Positions 1-7,422 are shown, counted from the first letter of the stretch. The stretch is 24,868 nt of DNA from Erythrobacter donghaensis (GCF_001557325.1 NZ_LSJS01000114.1:1-24868), one strand, 5' to 3'. Notes: generated from the letters alone by a model not told the origin. Numbers and translations are program-made.

Positions 1-707
1 GCCTCGAACCGGCAGCGGATCCCCGCCAGCATCGCGAGGCTGAAGGTGCCCGTGCCGCCGATATGCGCGATCGGCATCGCCACCATCATGCAATCGCCCG
101 CGCGGTAATCGGTGTAATAGGTGAGGCCCGCGGCAATCCCTTCGACCCGCAGGCGGGTGAGATTGGCATTGGACAGCAGCACGCCCTTGGGGTGGCCGGT
201 GGTGCCCGAGGTATAGAGCTGGAGGATGGGATCATCCGCACCGCAGGGCGTGAAGACCGCAGGCTCGCAGCCGCGCGCCGCGTCCAGCATCGCCGCGTCC
301 TCGAGCAGTTCGGGCGGGCTCGCCAGATCGGCCGCCGCCTTCGCCGCAAGCTCCATGAAGTCGGGCGCGGCGACCAGCAGCCTCGCCCCGGTATCGCCGA
401 GGATATAGGCGATCTCGCGCGCGGCGAGCCGCCAGCCGATCGGCGCGATCACGATCCCCGCGCGCGCGCAGGCGCAATAGAGCAGGCCATAGCTCGCCGC
501 GTTCTTGCCGAGAAACGCCACGCGGTCGCCCGCGCCGATGCCGCGCGCGGCCAGCATGGCGATGATCTGCCGCGAGAGCCGCTCTACCTCGCCATAGGTG
601 AAGACCAGGCCTGCGCCCTCGATCGCGGGCGCACCGGGCTGCTCGGCGGCCCAGTGGGCGAGGATTGCGTCGAGGGTGAGGTAACGGTGCTGCGCAATCT
701 GGGCCAT
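1..707 (-). CDS. Acyl-CoA synthetase / AMP-dependent ligase, N-terminal part
   Basis: Partial gene: the C-terminal half lies beyond the left edge, so 235 residues are visible. The family activates a carboxylic acid with ATP to an acyl-adenylate and transfers it to CoA in the cytoplasm. The P-loop-like signature LYTSGTTGHPKG at about residues 164-175 is the classic AMP-binding A3 motif, and the DRVAFLGKNA stretch near residues 61-70 is typical of the N-terminal domain of fatty-acid or aromatic acyl-CoA ligases. The ATG at 707 follows a GGGAGAGAG purine tract at good distance. It is the last gene on the minus strand after dgt, the SDR and the ABA4-like gene, separated from the latter by 76 bases, so co-transcription is possible but not shown. 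The substrate cannot be assigned from this half. Confidence 0.88.
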   Translation of the reverse strand, partial: MAQIAQHRYLTLDAILAHWAAEQPGAPAIEGAGLVFTYGEVERLSRQIIAMLAARGIGAGDRVAFLGKNAASYGLLYCACARAGIVIAPIGWRLAAREIAYILGDTGARLLVAAPDFMELAAKAAADLASPPELLEDAAMLDAARGCEPAVFTPCGADDPILQLYTSGTTGHPKGVLLSNANLTRLRVEGIAAGLTYYTDYRAGDCMMVAMPIAHIGGTGTFSLAMLAGIRCRFE

Positions 708-783
708 GCTGGTGTCTCTCTCCCGGGGGCATGTTTTTGCCCGTGAGATTAACCCTGCAGCGCGCGGCGTCCAGCCGCCAAAT

Positions 784-1233
784 TCAGCGAAACCGCCCCT
801 GCCGCCGCGCGGCGGGCTCGCGGGCCAGCAGCCAGATGCCGAGACCGATCGGCCCCGCCATCAGCGTCGCGAACAGGATCGGGGCCTGAATGAAGCGCGA
901 GATGTTCTTCGCGTCCGCATCGCGCGCGATCCACAGCCCGGCGAACAGATCGAAGGCGAGGTAATGCGTCCAGCCGATCGTCACCCCGCCATCGCTCGCG
1001 AAGATCGCGCGGATGCCCGGGATGGTGGTGAAATCGGCCCCGCCCCCGCCCGTGTTGGGGATCAGCCCGCTCACCACCCCGATCAGAGCGACGGCATAGA
1101 CGAGGCACAGCAGGCCCACACCCAGATAGAGGATCGCCGAGAGCAGCGCGGGCCAGCGCGGGAGCAGGATCAGCGCGGTCCACGCCACCAGCGCGAGGAG
1201 GTTCACCGCCCTGAACACCAGCGCCCAATCCAT
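784..1233 (-). CDS. ABA4-like (DUF4281) integral membrane protein
   Basis: 149-residue membrane protein with about four hydrophobic segments (near residues 8-25, 30-55, 85-100 and 118-138). The segment around GWTHYLAFDLFAGLWIARDA is characteristic of the DUF4281 family, named after plant ABA4, which is needed for neoxanthin synthesis; the bacterial members have no established role. The ATG at 1233 shares its A with the TGA of the upstream SDR gene (TGATG arrangement), which supports this start over one 13 codons further upstream and suggests translational coupling. A carotenoid link is possible for this kind of organism but is inference only. Family assignment is by remembered motif, not by search. 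Confidence 0.75.
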   Translation of the reverse strand: MDWALVFRAVNLLALVAWTALILLPRWPALLSAILYLGVGLLCLVYAVALIGVVSGLIPNTGGGGADFTTIPGIRAIFASDGGVTIGWTHYLAFDLFAGLWIARDADAKNISRFIQAPILFATLMAGPIGLGIWLLAREPAARRQGRFR

Positions 1234-1958
1234 CAGTCCGCCGCCTCCTCTTGCGTCGCAATCTTGCGCCATTCGCGCGCGGCGCGGCGGATCGCCTCGT
1301 TGTCATGAGTGAAGCGCCCGCCCGCGCGGCGCAGCGCCAGGCCGAGCGCGGCCTCGGCGACCAGCCCGGCCTCGATCGAGCGATATTGCTCCCACTTGCC
1401 CGAGAGCAGCGGGTCGATCAGCGGCGCGGCGATGATCGCGGCACGCTCGGCAAGGCGCAGGTCGCCGCTGCGCTCGCCGCGCAGGAGGCCGGGGTGGAGG
1501 ATGTCGAGGCGCTTGAAGCCGATCCGGCTCACCGCCTCCTCGGTCTCGGCCTTGACCCGCATGTAGAGCGCCTTGCTGCGCTTGTCGGCCCCGGCGGCGC
1601 TGACCAGCACCATGTTCGGGATGCCGGAGCGCTTGGCCGCTTCGGCGGTGGCGAGCACGAGGTCGTGATCGACCGCGCGGAAGGCGGCCTCGTCGCGCCC
1701 TGCCTTCTTCCAGGTGGTGCCGAGCGCGCAGACCAGCGCGCGCGGGCGCACCGCATCGAGCACCTCGCCCCACTTGTCGGGCGCGGCGACGAACATCTCC
1801 ATCCGCGCACCCAGCGGCAAGGGCGCCTCGCGCCGGGCGATGCCGAGGATGCGCACGGCATCGCCCGCGCTCGCGATCTCGATCGCGCGGCGCCCGATCA
1901 GCCCCGTGGCCCCCACCAGCGCGACCCGCACCGGGCCGGTCGTGCGCGGCTCATACAT
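1233..1958 (-). CDS. NAD(P)-binding atypical SDR, TIP30/HTATIP2-like
   Basis: 241-residue protein with an N-terminal Rossmann fold: VALVGATGLIGRR at about residues 12-24 contains the GATGLIG dinucleotide-binding motif of atypical/extended SDRs. The middle section (LVCALGTTWKKAGRDEAAFRAVDH near residues 75-98, then VLVSAAGAD) matches the TIP30/YwnB-type NAD(P)H-binding proteins. There is no classical YxxxK catalytic pair in the usual spacing; YMRVKAE near residue 132 is the likely counterpart. The start overlaps the dgt stop by 8 bases and the stop overlaps the DUF4281 start by one base, so these three genes form one translationally coupled unit. The substrate is unknown. Confidence 0.82.
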   Translation of the reverse strand: MYEPRTTGPVRVALVGATGLIGRRAIEIASAGDAVRILGIARREAPLPLGARMEMFVAAPDKWGEVLDAVRPRALVCALGTTWKKAGRDEAAFRAVDHDLVLATAEAAKRSGIPNMVLVSAAGADKRSKALYMRVKAETEEAVSRIGFKRLDILHPGLLRGERSGDLRLAERAAIIAAPLIDPLLSGKWEQYRSIEAGLVAEAALGLALRRAGGRFTHDNEAIRRAAREWRKIATQEEAAD

Positions 1959-3138
1959 TGATCAGGCCCTCGGGACGGGTGCCGTAGATCGCGCCAACGG
2001 CCTTGATCGCGAAGCGGTCGCTCATCCCGGCGATGAAATCGGCGATCACCCGGGCGCGCTGCGGCTCGGCGCGGGGCAGACGTGCAAGCCAATCGTCGGG
2101 CATCAGCGTCGCGTCCTGCGCATAGGCGGCAAACAGCCGCGCGACGACATCGCGCGCCTTTTCGGCCGCGGCGATCTGTTCGGGGTGGTAGTAGAGGCGC
2201 TCGTACATGAAGCTCTTCAGCCGCCGCTCCTGCGCGGCCATGGCGGGGGAGAAACCGGCGAGCTGGCGTCCCGCGGCGCGCACCTCGGCGACCGAGGACA
2301 GGCCCTTCGCCTGCTCTGCCGTATGCGCGATCACGTCATTCACCATCATCCCGATCTGGTCGCGTATCATCTCGCGCAGCAGACGCTCGCGCGGGGCGTG
2401 GGGAAAGCGCTTTTCGACCGTCCGCCACTGGTCTGCGAGGAAATCGAGGCCAAGCAGGTCATCGAGCTGGAGAAACCCGGCGCGCAGGCCATCGTCGATA
2501 TCGTGGTTGTCATAGGCGATGTCGTCGGCCACGGCCGCGACCTGCGCTTCGAGCGAAGGCCAGCTGCCGAGTTCGAGCGGAAAGGCAGCGTCGAGCTCGG
2601 CCAGCGCCCAGTTCGGCGCGGTGACGGGGCCGTTGTGCTTGGCCAGCCCCTCGAGCAGATCCCAGGTGAGGTTCAGCCCGTCATGCTCGGGATAGGGGCA
2701 CTCGATCCGCATCACCGTGCGCAGCGCCTGGGCGTTGTGGCAGAACCCGCCGTGCCGCTCCATCGCCTGCGCCAGCGCGGCCTCGCCGGCATGGCCGAAG
2801 GGGGGGTGGCCGAGATCATGTGCGAGGCACAGCGCCTCGGTCAGATCCTCGTCGAGCCCGAGCGCGCGCGCGATCACCCGCCCGATCTGCGCGACTTCGA
2901 GGCTGTGGGTGAGGCGGGTGCGGTAGTGATCGCCGTCGGGCGCGATAAACACCTGGGTCTTCGACTTCAGCCGCCGGAAGCTCATCGAATGGATGATCCG
3001 ATCGCGGTCGCGCTGGAACGGGCTGCGCGGCCCGCGCTGCTCGCCCGTATCGGCGCGCGCAAATTCGCGGGCGGGTCCGGCGGCGGGATCGGCAGCATAG
3101 GGGGCGCGGGGCATCACGGGCTCAGCGCTTAGGGGCAA
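1951..3138 (-). CDS. dgt: Deoxyguanosinetriphosphate triphosphohydrolase-like protein
   Basis: 395-residue HD-domain dNTPase of the bacterial dGTPase family (the shorter type common in alphaproteobacteria), hydrolysing dNTPs to deoxynucleoside plus triphosphate and so affecting dNTP pools. Metal ligands are visible: H78 in TRLTHSLEV, the H107-D108 pair in CLAHDLGHPPFGH, and a downstream aspartate in AVADDIAYDNHDIDDG. The N-terminal FQRDRDRIIHSMSFRRLKSKTQVF block (written here as positions 41-64) is the family hallmark. A second in-frame ATG at 3114 is an equally possible start because residues 1-8 are not conserved family sequence. It is the first gene of the overlapping dgt-SDR-DUF4281 unit. 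Confidence 0.93.
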   Translation of the reverse strand: MPLSAEPVMPRAPYAADPAAGPAREFARADTGEQRGPRSPFQRDRDRIIHSMSFRRLKSKTQVFIAPDGDHYRTRLTHSLEVAQIGRVIARALGLDEDLTEALCLAHDLGHPPFGHAGEAALAQAMERHGGFCHNAQALRTVMRIECPYPEHDGLNLTWDLLEGLAKHNGPVTAPNWALAELDAAFPLELGSWPSLEAQVAAVADDIAYDNHDIDDGLRAGFLQLDDLLGLDFLADQWRTVEKRFPHAPRERLLREMIRDQIGMMVNDVIAHTAEQAKGLSSVAEVRAAGRQLAGFSPAMAAQERRLKSFMYERLYYHPEQIAAAEKARDVVARLFAAYAQDATLMPDDWLARLPRAEPQRARVIADFIAGMSDRFAIKAVGAIYGTRPEGLINV

Positions 3139-3420
3139 GGCCGCGGCGGCTCAACCGGAACGGGGCGGAAACACCGCAAGGAACCACGAATTTCAACGCC
3201 TTGGCGTCCGCGAAACTGGGGAGAAATATGGGGCCGCCCTCCGGTGATTGGGGGGGAGGAGAGCGGCCCCAAGGGCCTGCGGTGCGACCCGAAGACCCGG
3301 ATCATGCCTTACGTTTCCGTGACAGAATCCGGGGGCGCAGATAGTGAGAACGTTAACGCGTTGCACCCCGCGCAACGCCGCGATGCGGCAGGGCGCCCGT
3401 CGTGGAGGACGAGCCGAGAA
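3139..3420. other. Non-coding stretch with three inverted repeats
   Basis: This 282-base interval separates the racemase stop from the dgt start, both on the minus strand. I see no convincing gene in either direction. It holds three perfect inverted repeats: GGGGCCGC 3230-3237 with GCGGCCCC 3263-3270 (extended by CCTCC/GGAGG inside), CCCGGAT 3296-3302 with ATCCGGG 3327-3333, and GCGTTGC 3358-3364 with GCAACGC 3372-3378. On the minus strand the last hairpin is followed by ATATTTCTCC. It may contain the racemase terminator, the dgt promoter or leader, or a small structured RNA; no known riboswitch or sRNA family was recognised. No strong promoter hexamers were seen. Confidence 0.6.
3230..3270 (-). 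terminator. Possible hairpin terminator after the racemase gene
   Basis: An 8-bp GC stem (3230-3237 with 3263-3270), plus an inner CCTCC/GGAGG stem with a three-base bulge, is followed on the minus strand by ATATTTCTCC. The T-tract is poor and the hairpin lies about 150 bases past the racemase stop, so the terminator reading is uncertain. It could equally be the 3' end of a small RNA or part of the dgt leader. Confidence 0.35.
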
Positions 3421-4125
3421 CTAGCCCACGACTTCCTGCTCGAGGATCCAGTTCGCCGCTGCCTCGCAGTGGATGCGGGTGGAATCGAAGATCGGCAGCA
3501 CGTTGGCATCGACGTCGACCACCAGATCGAGCTCGGTGCAGGCGAGCACCACCGCGGCGGCGCCTTCTTGCGCGGTGTTGGTGATGATCGTCTTCAGCGT
3601 CCGTTCGGCCTCGCGGGTGACCTTGCCGACCATCAGCTCGTCATAGATGATCTTGTCGAGCTGTTCGACATAGGCGAGGTTGGGCGGCAGCAGGTCGATC
3701 CCGTGCGCGACGAGCCGCTTGCGGTAAAAGCTCTCGGTCATGACGTTGCGGGTGCCGAGCAGGGCGGCGCTGGTCTTGTCGGCGCGCTTCATCGCGAGGC
3801 CGACATATTCGGCGATGTGGAGGATCGGGATGTTCACTGATGCGGCGACATCGTCATAGAGGCGGTGCATCGAATTGGCCCCGATGATGAGCGCCTCGGC
3901 CCCCGCCCCTTCCAGCCGCCGCGCGCTTTCGGTCAGCACGCTTGCCGCGCGCTGCCAGTCGCGTTCGGCGGTGAGCGCGTAGAGCTGGCAGAAATCGAGG
4001 CTCTCGATCAGCAGCGGGGCGCTCGCCATCGGGGCGGCGCGTTTCTGGACGATGCGGTTGATGCGATCGTAATAGGTCGCGGTCGACACCCAGCTCATGC
4101 CGCCGATGATCCCGAGTTTGCGCAA
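3421..4125 (-). CDS. Aspartate/glutamate racemase family protein (YgeA-like), first catalytic residue missing
   Basis: 234-residue member of the Asp/Glu/hydantoin racemase superfamily, YgeA/RacX-like by its GGMSWVSTATYYDRIN opening (residues 8-23). In the family two residues, Cys or Thr near position 83 and Cys near 197, act as the acid/base pair. Here the second is present as C196 in VLACTELD, but the first motif reads GANSMH, placing alanine at residue 83. The protein may therefore not be a standard two-base racemase. The start is a TTG at 4125 with AAGGGG seven bases upstream; the first in-frame ATG lies inside the conserved GGMSW motif and would truncate the fold. The TTG sits in the 12-bp palindrome GTTTGCGCAAAC (4116-4127). 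The leader carries two hairpins, one sequestering the ribosome binding site. Confidence 0.85.
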   Translation of the reverse strand: MRKLGIIGGMSWVSTATYYDRINRIVQKRAAPMASAPLLIESLDFCQLYALTAERDWQRAASVLTESARRLEGAGAEALIIGANSMHRLYDDVAASVNIPILHIAEYVGLAMKRADKTSAALLGTRNVMTESFYRKRLVAHGIDLLPPNLAYVEQLDKIIYDELMVGKVTREAERTLKTIITNTAQEGAAAVVLACTELDLVVDVDANVLPIFDSTRIHCEAAANWILEQEVVG

Positions 4126-4132
4126 ACGGGTG

Positions 4133-4189
4133 CCCCTTCGTTGTCGGTGTGCAGTTGCGAAGGGGTGTAGGGCGCGGGGCGGCCCCGCG
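4133..4189 (-). promoter_or_regulatory. Tandem-hairpin leader masking the racemase ribosome binding site
   Basis: On the minus strand a 7-bp stem (CGCGGGG/CCCCGCG, 4173-4179 with 4183-4189, three-base loop) is followed by an 8-bp stem (4158-4165 with 4133-4140, 17-base loop). The 3' arm of the second stem, CGAAGGGG, contains the AAGGGG Shine-Dalgarno of the TTG-started racemase gene. The first hairpin may also act as a terminator for the hydrolase operon upstream, though no T-tract follows. The geometry is read directly; regulation is inferred. Confidence 0.5.
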
Positions 4190-4217
4190 TCCAGTGGTCA
4201 CATGGCAGGTTGGCAAC

Positions 4218-5204
4218 CTATCCCTGTTTTGGCGGCGGAGCGTGCTGTGCGAGCCACGCTTCGAGATCGGCGAGGGTCGCCGCCGGGGCCTCCTCGTGCG
4301 GCAGGTGGCCGATCCCGGGATAGATGCGCAAGGTGCTGGCGGGGAGCGTTCTTGCAAGCCATTGCCCGGCCTCGACCGGGATGATGCGGTCCTCTTCGCC
4401 CCACAGGATCAGGGTGGGGGTCTGCACCTTGGCGATGGCAGCGGCGCCGAGCGGATCATAGGGCTGGCTGAAGCGCGCAAGGGTGGCGCGGCGGTTGCCG
4501 GGGTAGCGCAGCAGCTCCCAGTAGCGGTCCACCGCGGCGGGGCTCGCCACCGACTTGACCGAGACCGATTGTTCGAGGCTCTGCCGGATCAGCGAGCGCG
4601 GCGTGATCTGTTCGGCGATGAGGTTCACGCCCGGCATCCGCGCAATGGTGAAGCCGATATTGCCGCTGTCCTTCTTGTCCTCTCCCTTGCGCGCGATCTT
4701 GAGCATCGGTCCGCCGCTGCCGTCGACCAGCACGAGGCCGTTGAGCCGCTCGGGATGGGCGATGGCATAGGCGAGCGCGTGCTTGCCCCCCATCGAATTG
4801 CCGCCGAGGATAAAGGTGGTAAGCCCCAGCATGTCCGCCACCTCGCCGATATCGGCGACGAAATTGGCGGTGGAATAGTCCTCGCGCGGGTCGGGGCCGG
4901 TGAGGCCGTGGCCGACCTGGTCGAAGCGGATCACGCGGTAGCGGGTCTTCAGGGCCTCGACCCATGGCTGCCAGGTGTGCAGATCGGCGTTGGAGCCGTG
5001 GAGCAGGATGATCGCGGGGGCATCCCTCGGCCCCTCGTCGCGCAGGTGCACCCTCACCCCATCGCCGATTGCGACGAATTGCGAGGGCGGGCCGCCATAC
5101 TTTGCGCGCATTGCCGCCGGATCGGTGTCGGGGGTGCGGAAGACGAGGAAGGCGATCACCAGCACGCCAAGCAGCGCGAGCAGCCCGCGCAAGAGCCACT
5201 TCAT
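4218..5204 (-). CDS. Membrane-anchored alpha/beta hydrolase
   Basis: 328-residue alpha/beta-hydrolase-fold protein. Residues 1-22 form an uncleaved-looking hydrophobic anchor, so the catalytic domain should face the periplasm. The likely triad is S137 in GGNSMGGK (nucleophile elbow GxSxG), D272 in GEEDRIIP and H300 in GIGHLPHE; the oxyanion strand motif LLHGSNAD is at 67-74. This resembles the haloperoxidase/epoxide-hydrolase-like subgroup of carboxyl-ester hydrolases, but the substrate is not identifiable. The ATG at 5204 shares one base with the TGA of the diheme cytochrome gene (TGATG), so it is the third gene of a coupled trio. A much longer in-frame reading upstream exists only as a shadow of the cytochrome gene and was not used. 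Confidence 0.85.
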   Translation of the reverse strand: MKWLLRGLLALLGVLVIAFLVFRTPDTDPAAMRAKYGGPPSQFVAIGDGVRVHLRDEGPRDAPAIILLHGSNADLHTWQPWVEALKTRYRVIRFDQVGHGLTGPDPREDYSTANFVADIGEVADMLGLTTFILGGNSMGGKHALAYAIAHPERLNGLVLVDGSGGPMLKIARKGEDKKDSGNIGFTIARMPGVNLIAEQITPRSLIRQSLEQSVSVKSVASPAAVDRYWELLRYPGNRRATLARFSQPYDPLGAAAIAKVQTPTLILWGEEDRIIPVEAGQWLARTLPASTLRIYPGIGHLPHEEAPAATLADLEAWLAQHAPPPKQG

Positions 5205-6223
5205 CACTTGTCCATCTCCGCAATCCAGCGGCGCACCACCGCGACCCCGTCCTTGTCGACGCTCGCCTTGCCGAGCTCGGGCATGGCGATGCCCGGTGCC
5301 GCGCTGGCCATGCGGTAGAGCAGGATCGACTGGTCCGGATGCCCGGCAACGATCGAGAACTCGTATTCCCCCGCCCCGCGCCCCGCCGCGACCGGGCGCT
5401 TGCCGATGCCGAAGGCGTGGGGATCGCGCTGCTCCCAGCGCAGGTCGAGCCCGGAGTTGGATGCGCCGCCGCCCGGCTGGTGGCAATGGGCGCAATTCAC
5501 ATCGAGATAGGCGCGGGCAAGCGGTTCGGCGGGGTCGCCGGCCGTGCGCGCCCCCCACACGGGCAGCGTCCCCGCCCCCTCCGGCACCCGGTCGAGCGCG
5601 CCTGCCTTCGCCATCTGCCCGAGCCACGCCGCGGTCAGATTGCGCGCCTTGGGCCCGATCGGCACAACCTTGTTGTCGATCGAATGGCAGGTCTTGCACT
5701 GGTTCTTGTTGGGGATGGCATAGGAGATCGCCTCGCCCGCAGGCGTCACGAGATCGATCCGCCCGCCGGTGAGCGCTAGCGTCGCCTCGGTCTGCTCGGC
5801 GTTCCAGCGATAGGGGAGCGCCACCCAGCCATCCTTGCGGTGGAGCAGCACGCGGGTCTCGATCAAGCGGCGATCCGCTCCCTCGCCGAAAGCGAAGGTC
5901 TTGATGATCGCGGCGCCGACGGGGAATTGCAGCAGGCCCTCCCCGTCGGCCGTGAGCTGCGTGCCCTCGGGCAGGTAGATGAAGCGCAGCTTCTCCGCCC
6001 CGTCCGACCACAGCGGGGTATTGAGCGCATAGGGGAACACCCGCGCACTCGGCTCTTGGGCGCGCCCATCCTGAAAAAAGGCATATTCGCTCAGGGTCTT
6101 GGGAAACCCCGCGCTGGTGATCGCCGCGTCATCGACCGGCGGCGGCTCCAGCACCGTCCCATGCGCCATCGCCCCGCCAAGCGCGAGCAGAGCCGCTGCC
6201 AGCAGAACGCGCGGACGCCTCAC
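5204..6223 (-). CDS. Diheme c-type cytochrome, SO_2930/HNE_0200 (TIGR03806) type
   Basis: 339-residue exported protein with two c-heme attachment motifs, CKTCH at 176-180 and CAHCH at 244-248, and a C-terminal MPELGK segment that could supply a distal methionine. The body around FPYALNTPLWSDGAEK and AISYAIPNKNQCKTC matches my memory of the family that pairs with TIGR03805 beta-helix proteins; the function of that pair is undescribed. I place the start at the GTG at 6223, which overlaps the beta-helix TGA as GTGA and yields a clean signal peptide beginning MRRPRVLLAAALLALGG. An ATG at 6274 would put 17 arginine- and glycine-rich residues before the signal and overlap the upstream gene by 55 bases. 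The product should sit in the periplasm and carry electrons. Confidence 0.85.
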   Translation of the reverse strand: MRRPRVLLAAALLALGGAMAHGTVLEPPPVDDAAITSAGFPKTLSEYAFFQDGRAQEPSARVFPYALNTPLWSDGAEKLRFIYLPEGTQLTADGEGLLQFPVGAAIIKTFAFGEGADRRLIETRVLLHRKDGWVALPYRWNAEQTEATLALTGGRIDLVTPAGEAISYAIPNKNQCKTCHSIDNKVVPIGPKARNLTAAWLGQMAKAGALDRVPEGAGTLPVWGARTAGDPAEPLARAYLDVNCAHCHQPGGGASNSGLDLRWEQRDPHAFGIGKRPVAAGRGAGEYEFSIVAGHPDQSILLYRMASAAPGIAMPELGKASVDKDGVAVVRRWIAEMDK

Positions 6224-7422
6224 TTCAGCCGCGCCTCCAGCTCCGCCGGCGCGCCGACATCGGGAAATTGCCAACTTTCCAGCGGGGTCAGCGTGAGCGG
6301 CCCCGGCTGCGCCTCGGCAAGGCTCTGGCCGGGTTTCGTGAGACCCAGCGTCCAGCCGGTCACGCCTTCCGCGATCCGCAAGCCGTCACCGTCCTGCACG
6401 ATCCCGTCCCACAGCACCGGCGGCAGCGCGCCGCCGAAGGCCTCGAGCAGCGCCTCCCTGCCTTCGAGCTGCGGATCGTCCCCCCCGCGTCCGAAGGCAT
6501 TGGGGCCGACGATCACGTTCCTCGCATAGGGGTTGTAGCGCGGATCGTCGAAAGGCTGGGTGTAGGCGATCACCATGACATGCGCGGTGGGGTTGTTCTC
6601 GAAGGCATTATCCTCGATCAGCACGCCGTCATTGGCCATCACCAGCACCCCGGTGCCGCGCCGCACGCTGGCGACGATATTGCCGGGGGGCGCGAAGTTG
6701 GGGGTGTCGTTGTCGCTCACCACGTTTTCGCGCAGGATCACGGTGCCGCCGTTCATCACCGGCAGGCCGGGGAGGTCGAACACCAGCAGCCCGCCGGTGT
6801 TGCGGCTGGCGATGTTGTTGGTGACCAGCGCGCGGCGGCTGTTCTCGATCTCGATGCCGGCGACGTTGAAGGTGACGATGTTCTCGCTCACCGTGATGTC
6901 GCTGCTCTGGCCGACATAGATCCCCGCGTCCGACGCGCCCGAGACCTTGGAATTGGTGACCAGCACGCCCGCGCTTTCGACCGGGTAGATGCCATAGGCG
7001 CCGTTGGTCGCCTTGGGCCCGCCGGTCCATTCGACCCGGATGCCCGAGTAGACGATCATGTCCGCGCCCTTGGACTTGATCCCGTCACCCTTGGGGTTCT
7101 CGACCGCGAAGTCACGCAAGGTGACGTTGTCGGAGGTGACCAGCAGACCCTCGCCGCTGCCTTCCTGATTGGTGAAATCAAGGATCGACTTGTCCATCCC
7201 CTGCCCGCGCACGGTCACCCCGTCGACATCGAGGCTGAGCCCGTCCGTGAGGGTGAAGCGCCCCTCTGCGAGTTCGATCACGTCGCCCGGCTGGGCGAGG
7301 ATCAGCGCCTCCTGCAAGCGCTCGGCCGCCCCTTCGGTGGCTTCGATGCGGTGCGTCTCGGCAGCGAGCGGCGCGGCGGCAGCTGATGCGAGCAGCGCGG
7401 CGGCGAAAGCGATGCGGTTCAT
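6220..7422 (-). CDS. Periplasmic right-handed parallel beta-helix protein, SO_2929 (TIGR03805) type
   Basis: 400-residue exported protein. Residues 1-21 (MNRIAFAAALLASAAAAPLA) are a Sec signal peptide, and the ATG at 7422 has a GGGAG ribosome binding site. From about residue 45 to 270 the sequence is a run of beta-helix turns with repeated G-(I/V)-x-(V/I)-x-(N/S)-x patterns such as GVLVTNSKVSG, GIYVGQSSDITV, GIEIENSRRALV and GVLIEDNAFENN. Members of this family are reported to occur in two-gene pairs with the diheme cytochrome family found immediately downstream here, with both partners exported. The carbohydrate-lyase-like fold suggests polymer or glycan binding, but no catalytic residues could be assigned. 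It starts a trio: beta-helix, cytochrome, hydrolase. Confidence 0.87.
   Translation of the reverse strand: MNRIAFAAALLASAAAAPLAAETHRIEATEGAAERLQEALILAQPGDVIELAEGRFTLTDGLSLDVDGVTVRGQGMDKSILDFTNQEGSGEGLLVTSDNVTLRDFAVENPKGDGIKSKGADMIVYSGIRVEWTGGPKATNGAYGIYPVESAGVLVTNSKVSGASDAGIYVGQSSDITVSENIVTFNVAGIEIENSRRALVTNNIASRNTGGLLVFDLPGLPVMNGGTVILRENVVSDNDTPNFAPPGNIVASVRRGTGVLVMANDGVLIEDNAFENNPTAHVMVIAYTQPFDDPRYNPYARNVIVGPNAFGRGGDDPQLEGREALLEAFGGALPPVLWDGIVQDGDGLRIAEGVTGWTLGLTKPGQSLAEAQPGPLTLTPLESWQFPDVGAPAELEARLK

Noticed and set aside
727..742. GGGCA/TGCCC stem upstream of the acyl-CoA synthetase
   Set aside because: Only five base pairs with a six-base loop, which is expected often by chance in GC-rich DNA.
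3193..3840. Plus- and minus-strand open frames across the intergenic region and the racemase
   Set aside because: They lack ribosome binding sites and are low-complexity readings of GC-rich DNA or antisense to the racemase; the inverted repeats explain the region better.
5205..6011. Long open frame fused in front of the alpha/beta hydrolase
   Set aside because: It is the opposite reading of the cytochrome gene, with arginine- and glycine-rich composition; the hydrolase starts at 5204 with a membrane anchor.
6224..6274. ATG at 6274 as the diheme cytochrome start
   Set aside because: It overlaps the upstream gene by 55 bases and places Arg/Gly-rich residues before the signal peptide; the GTG at 6223 fits better.
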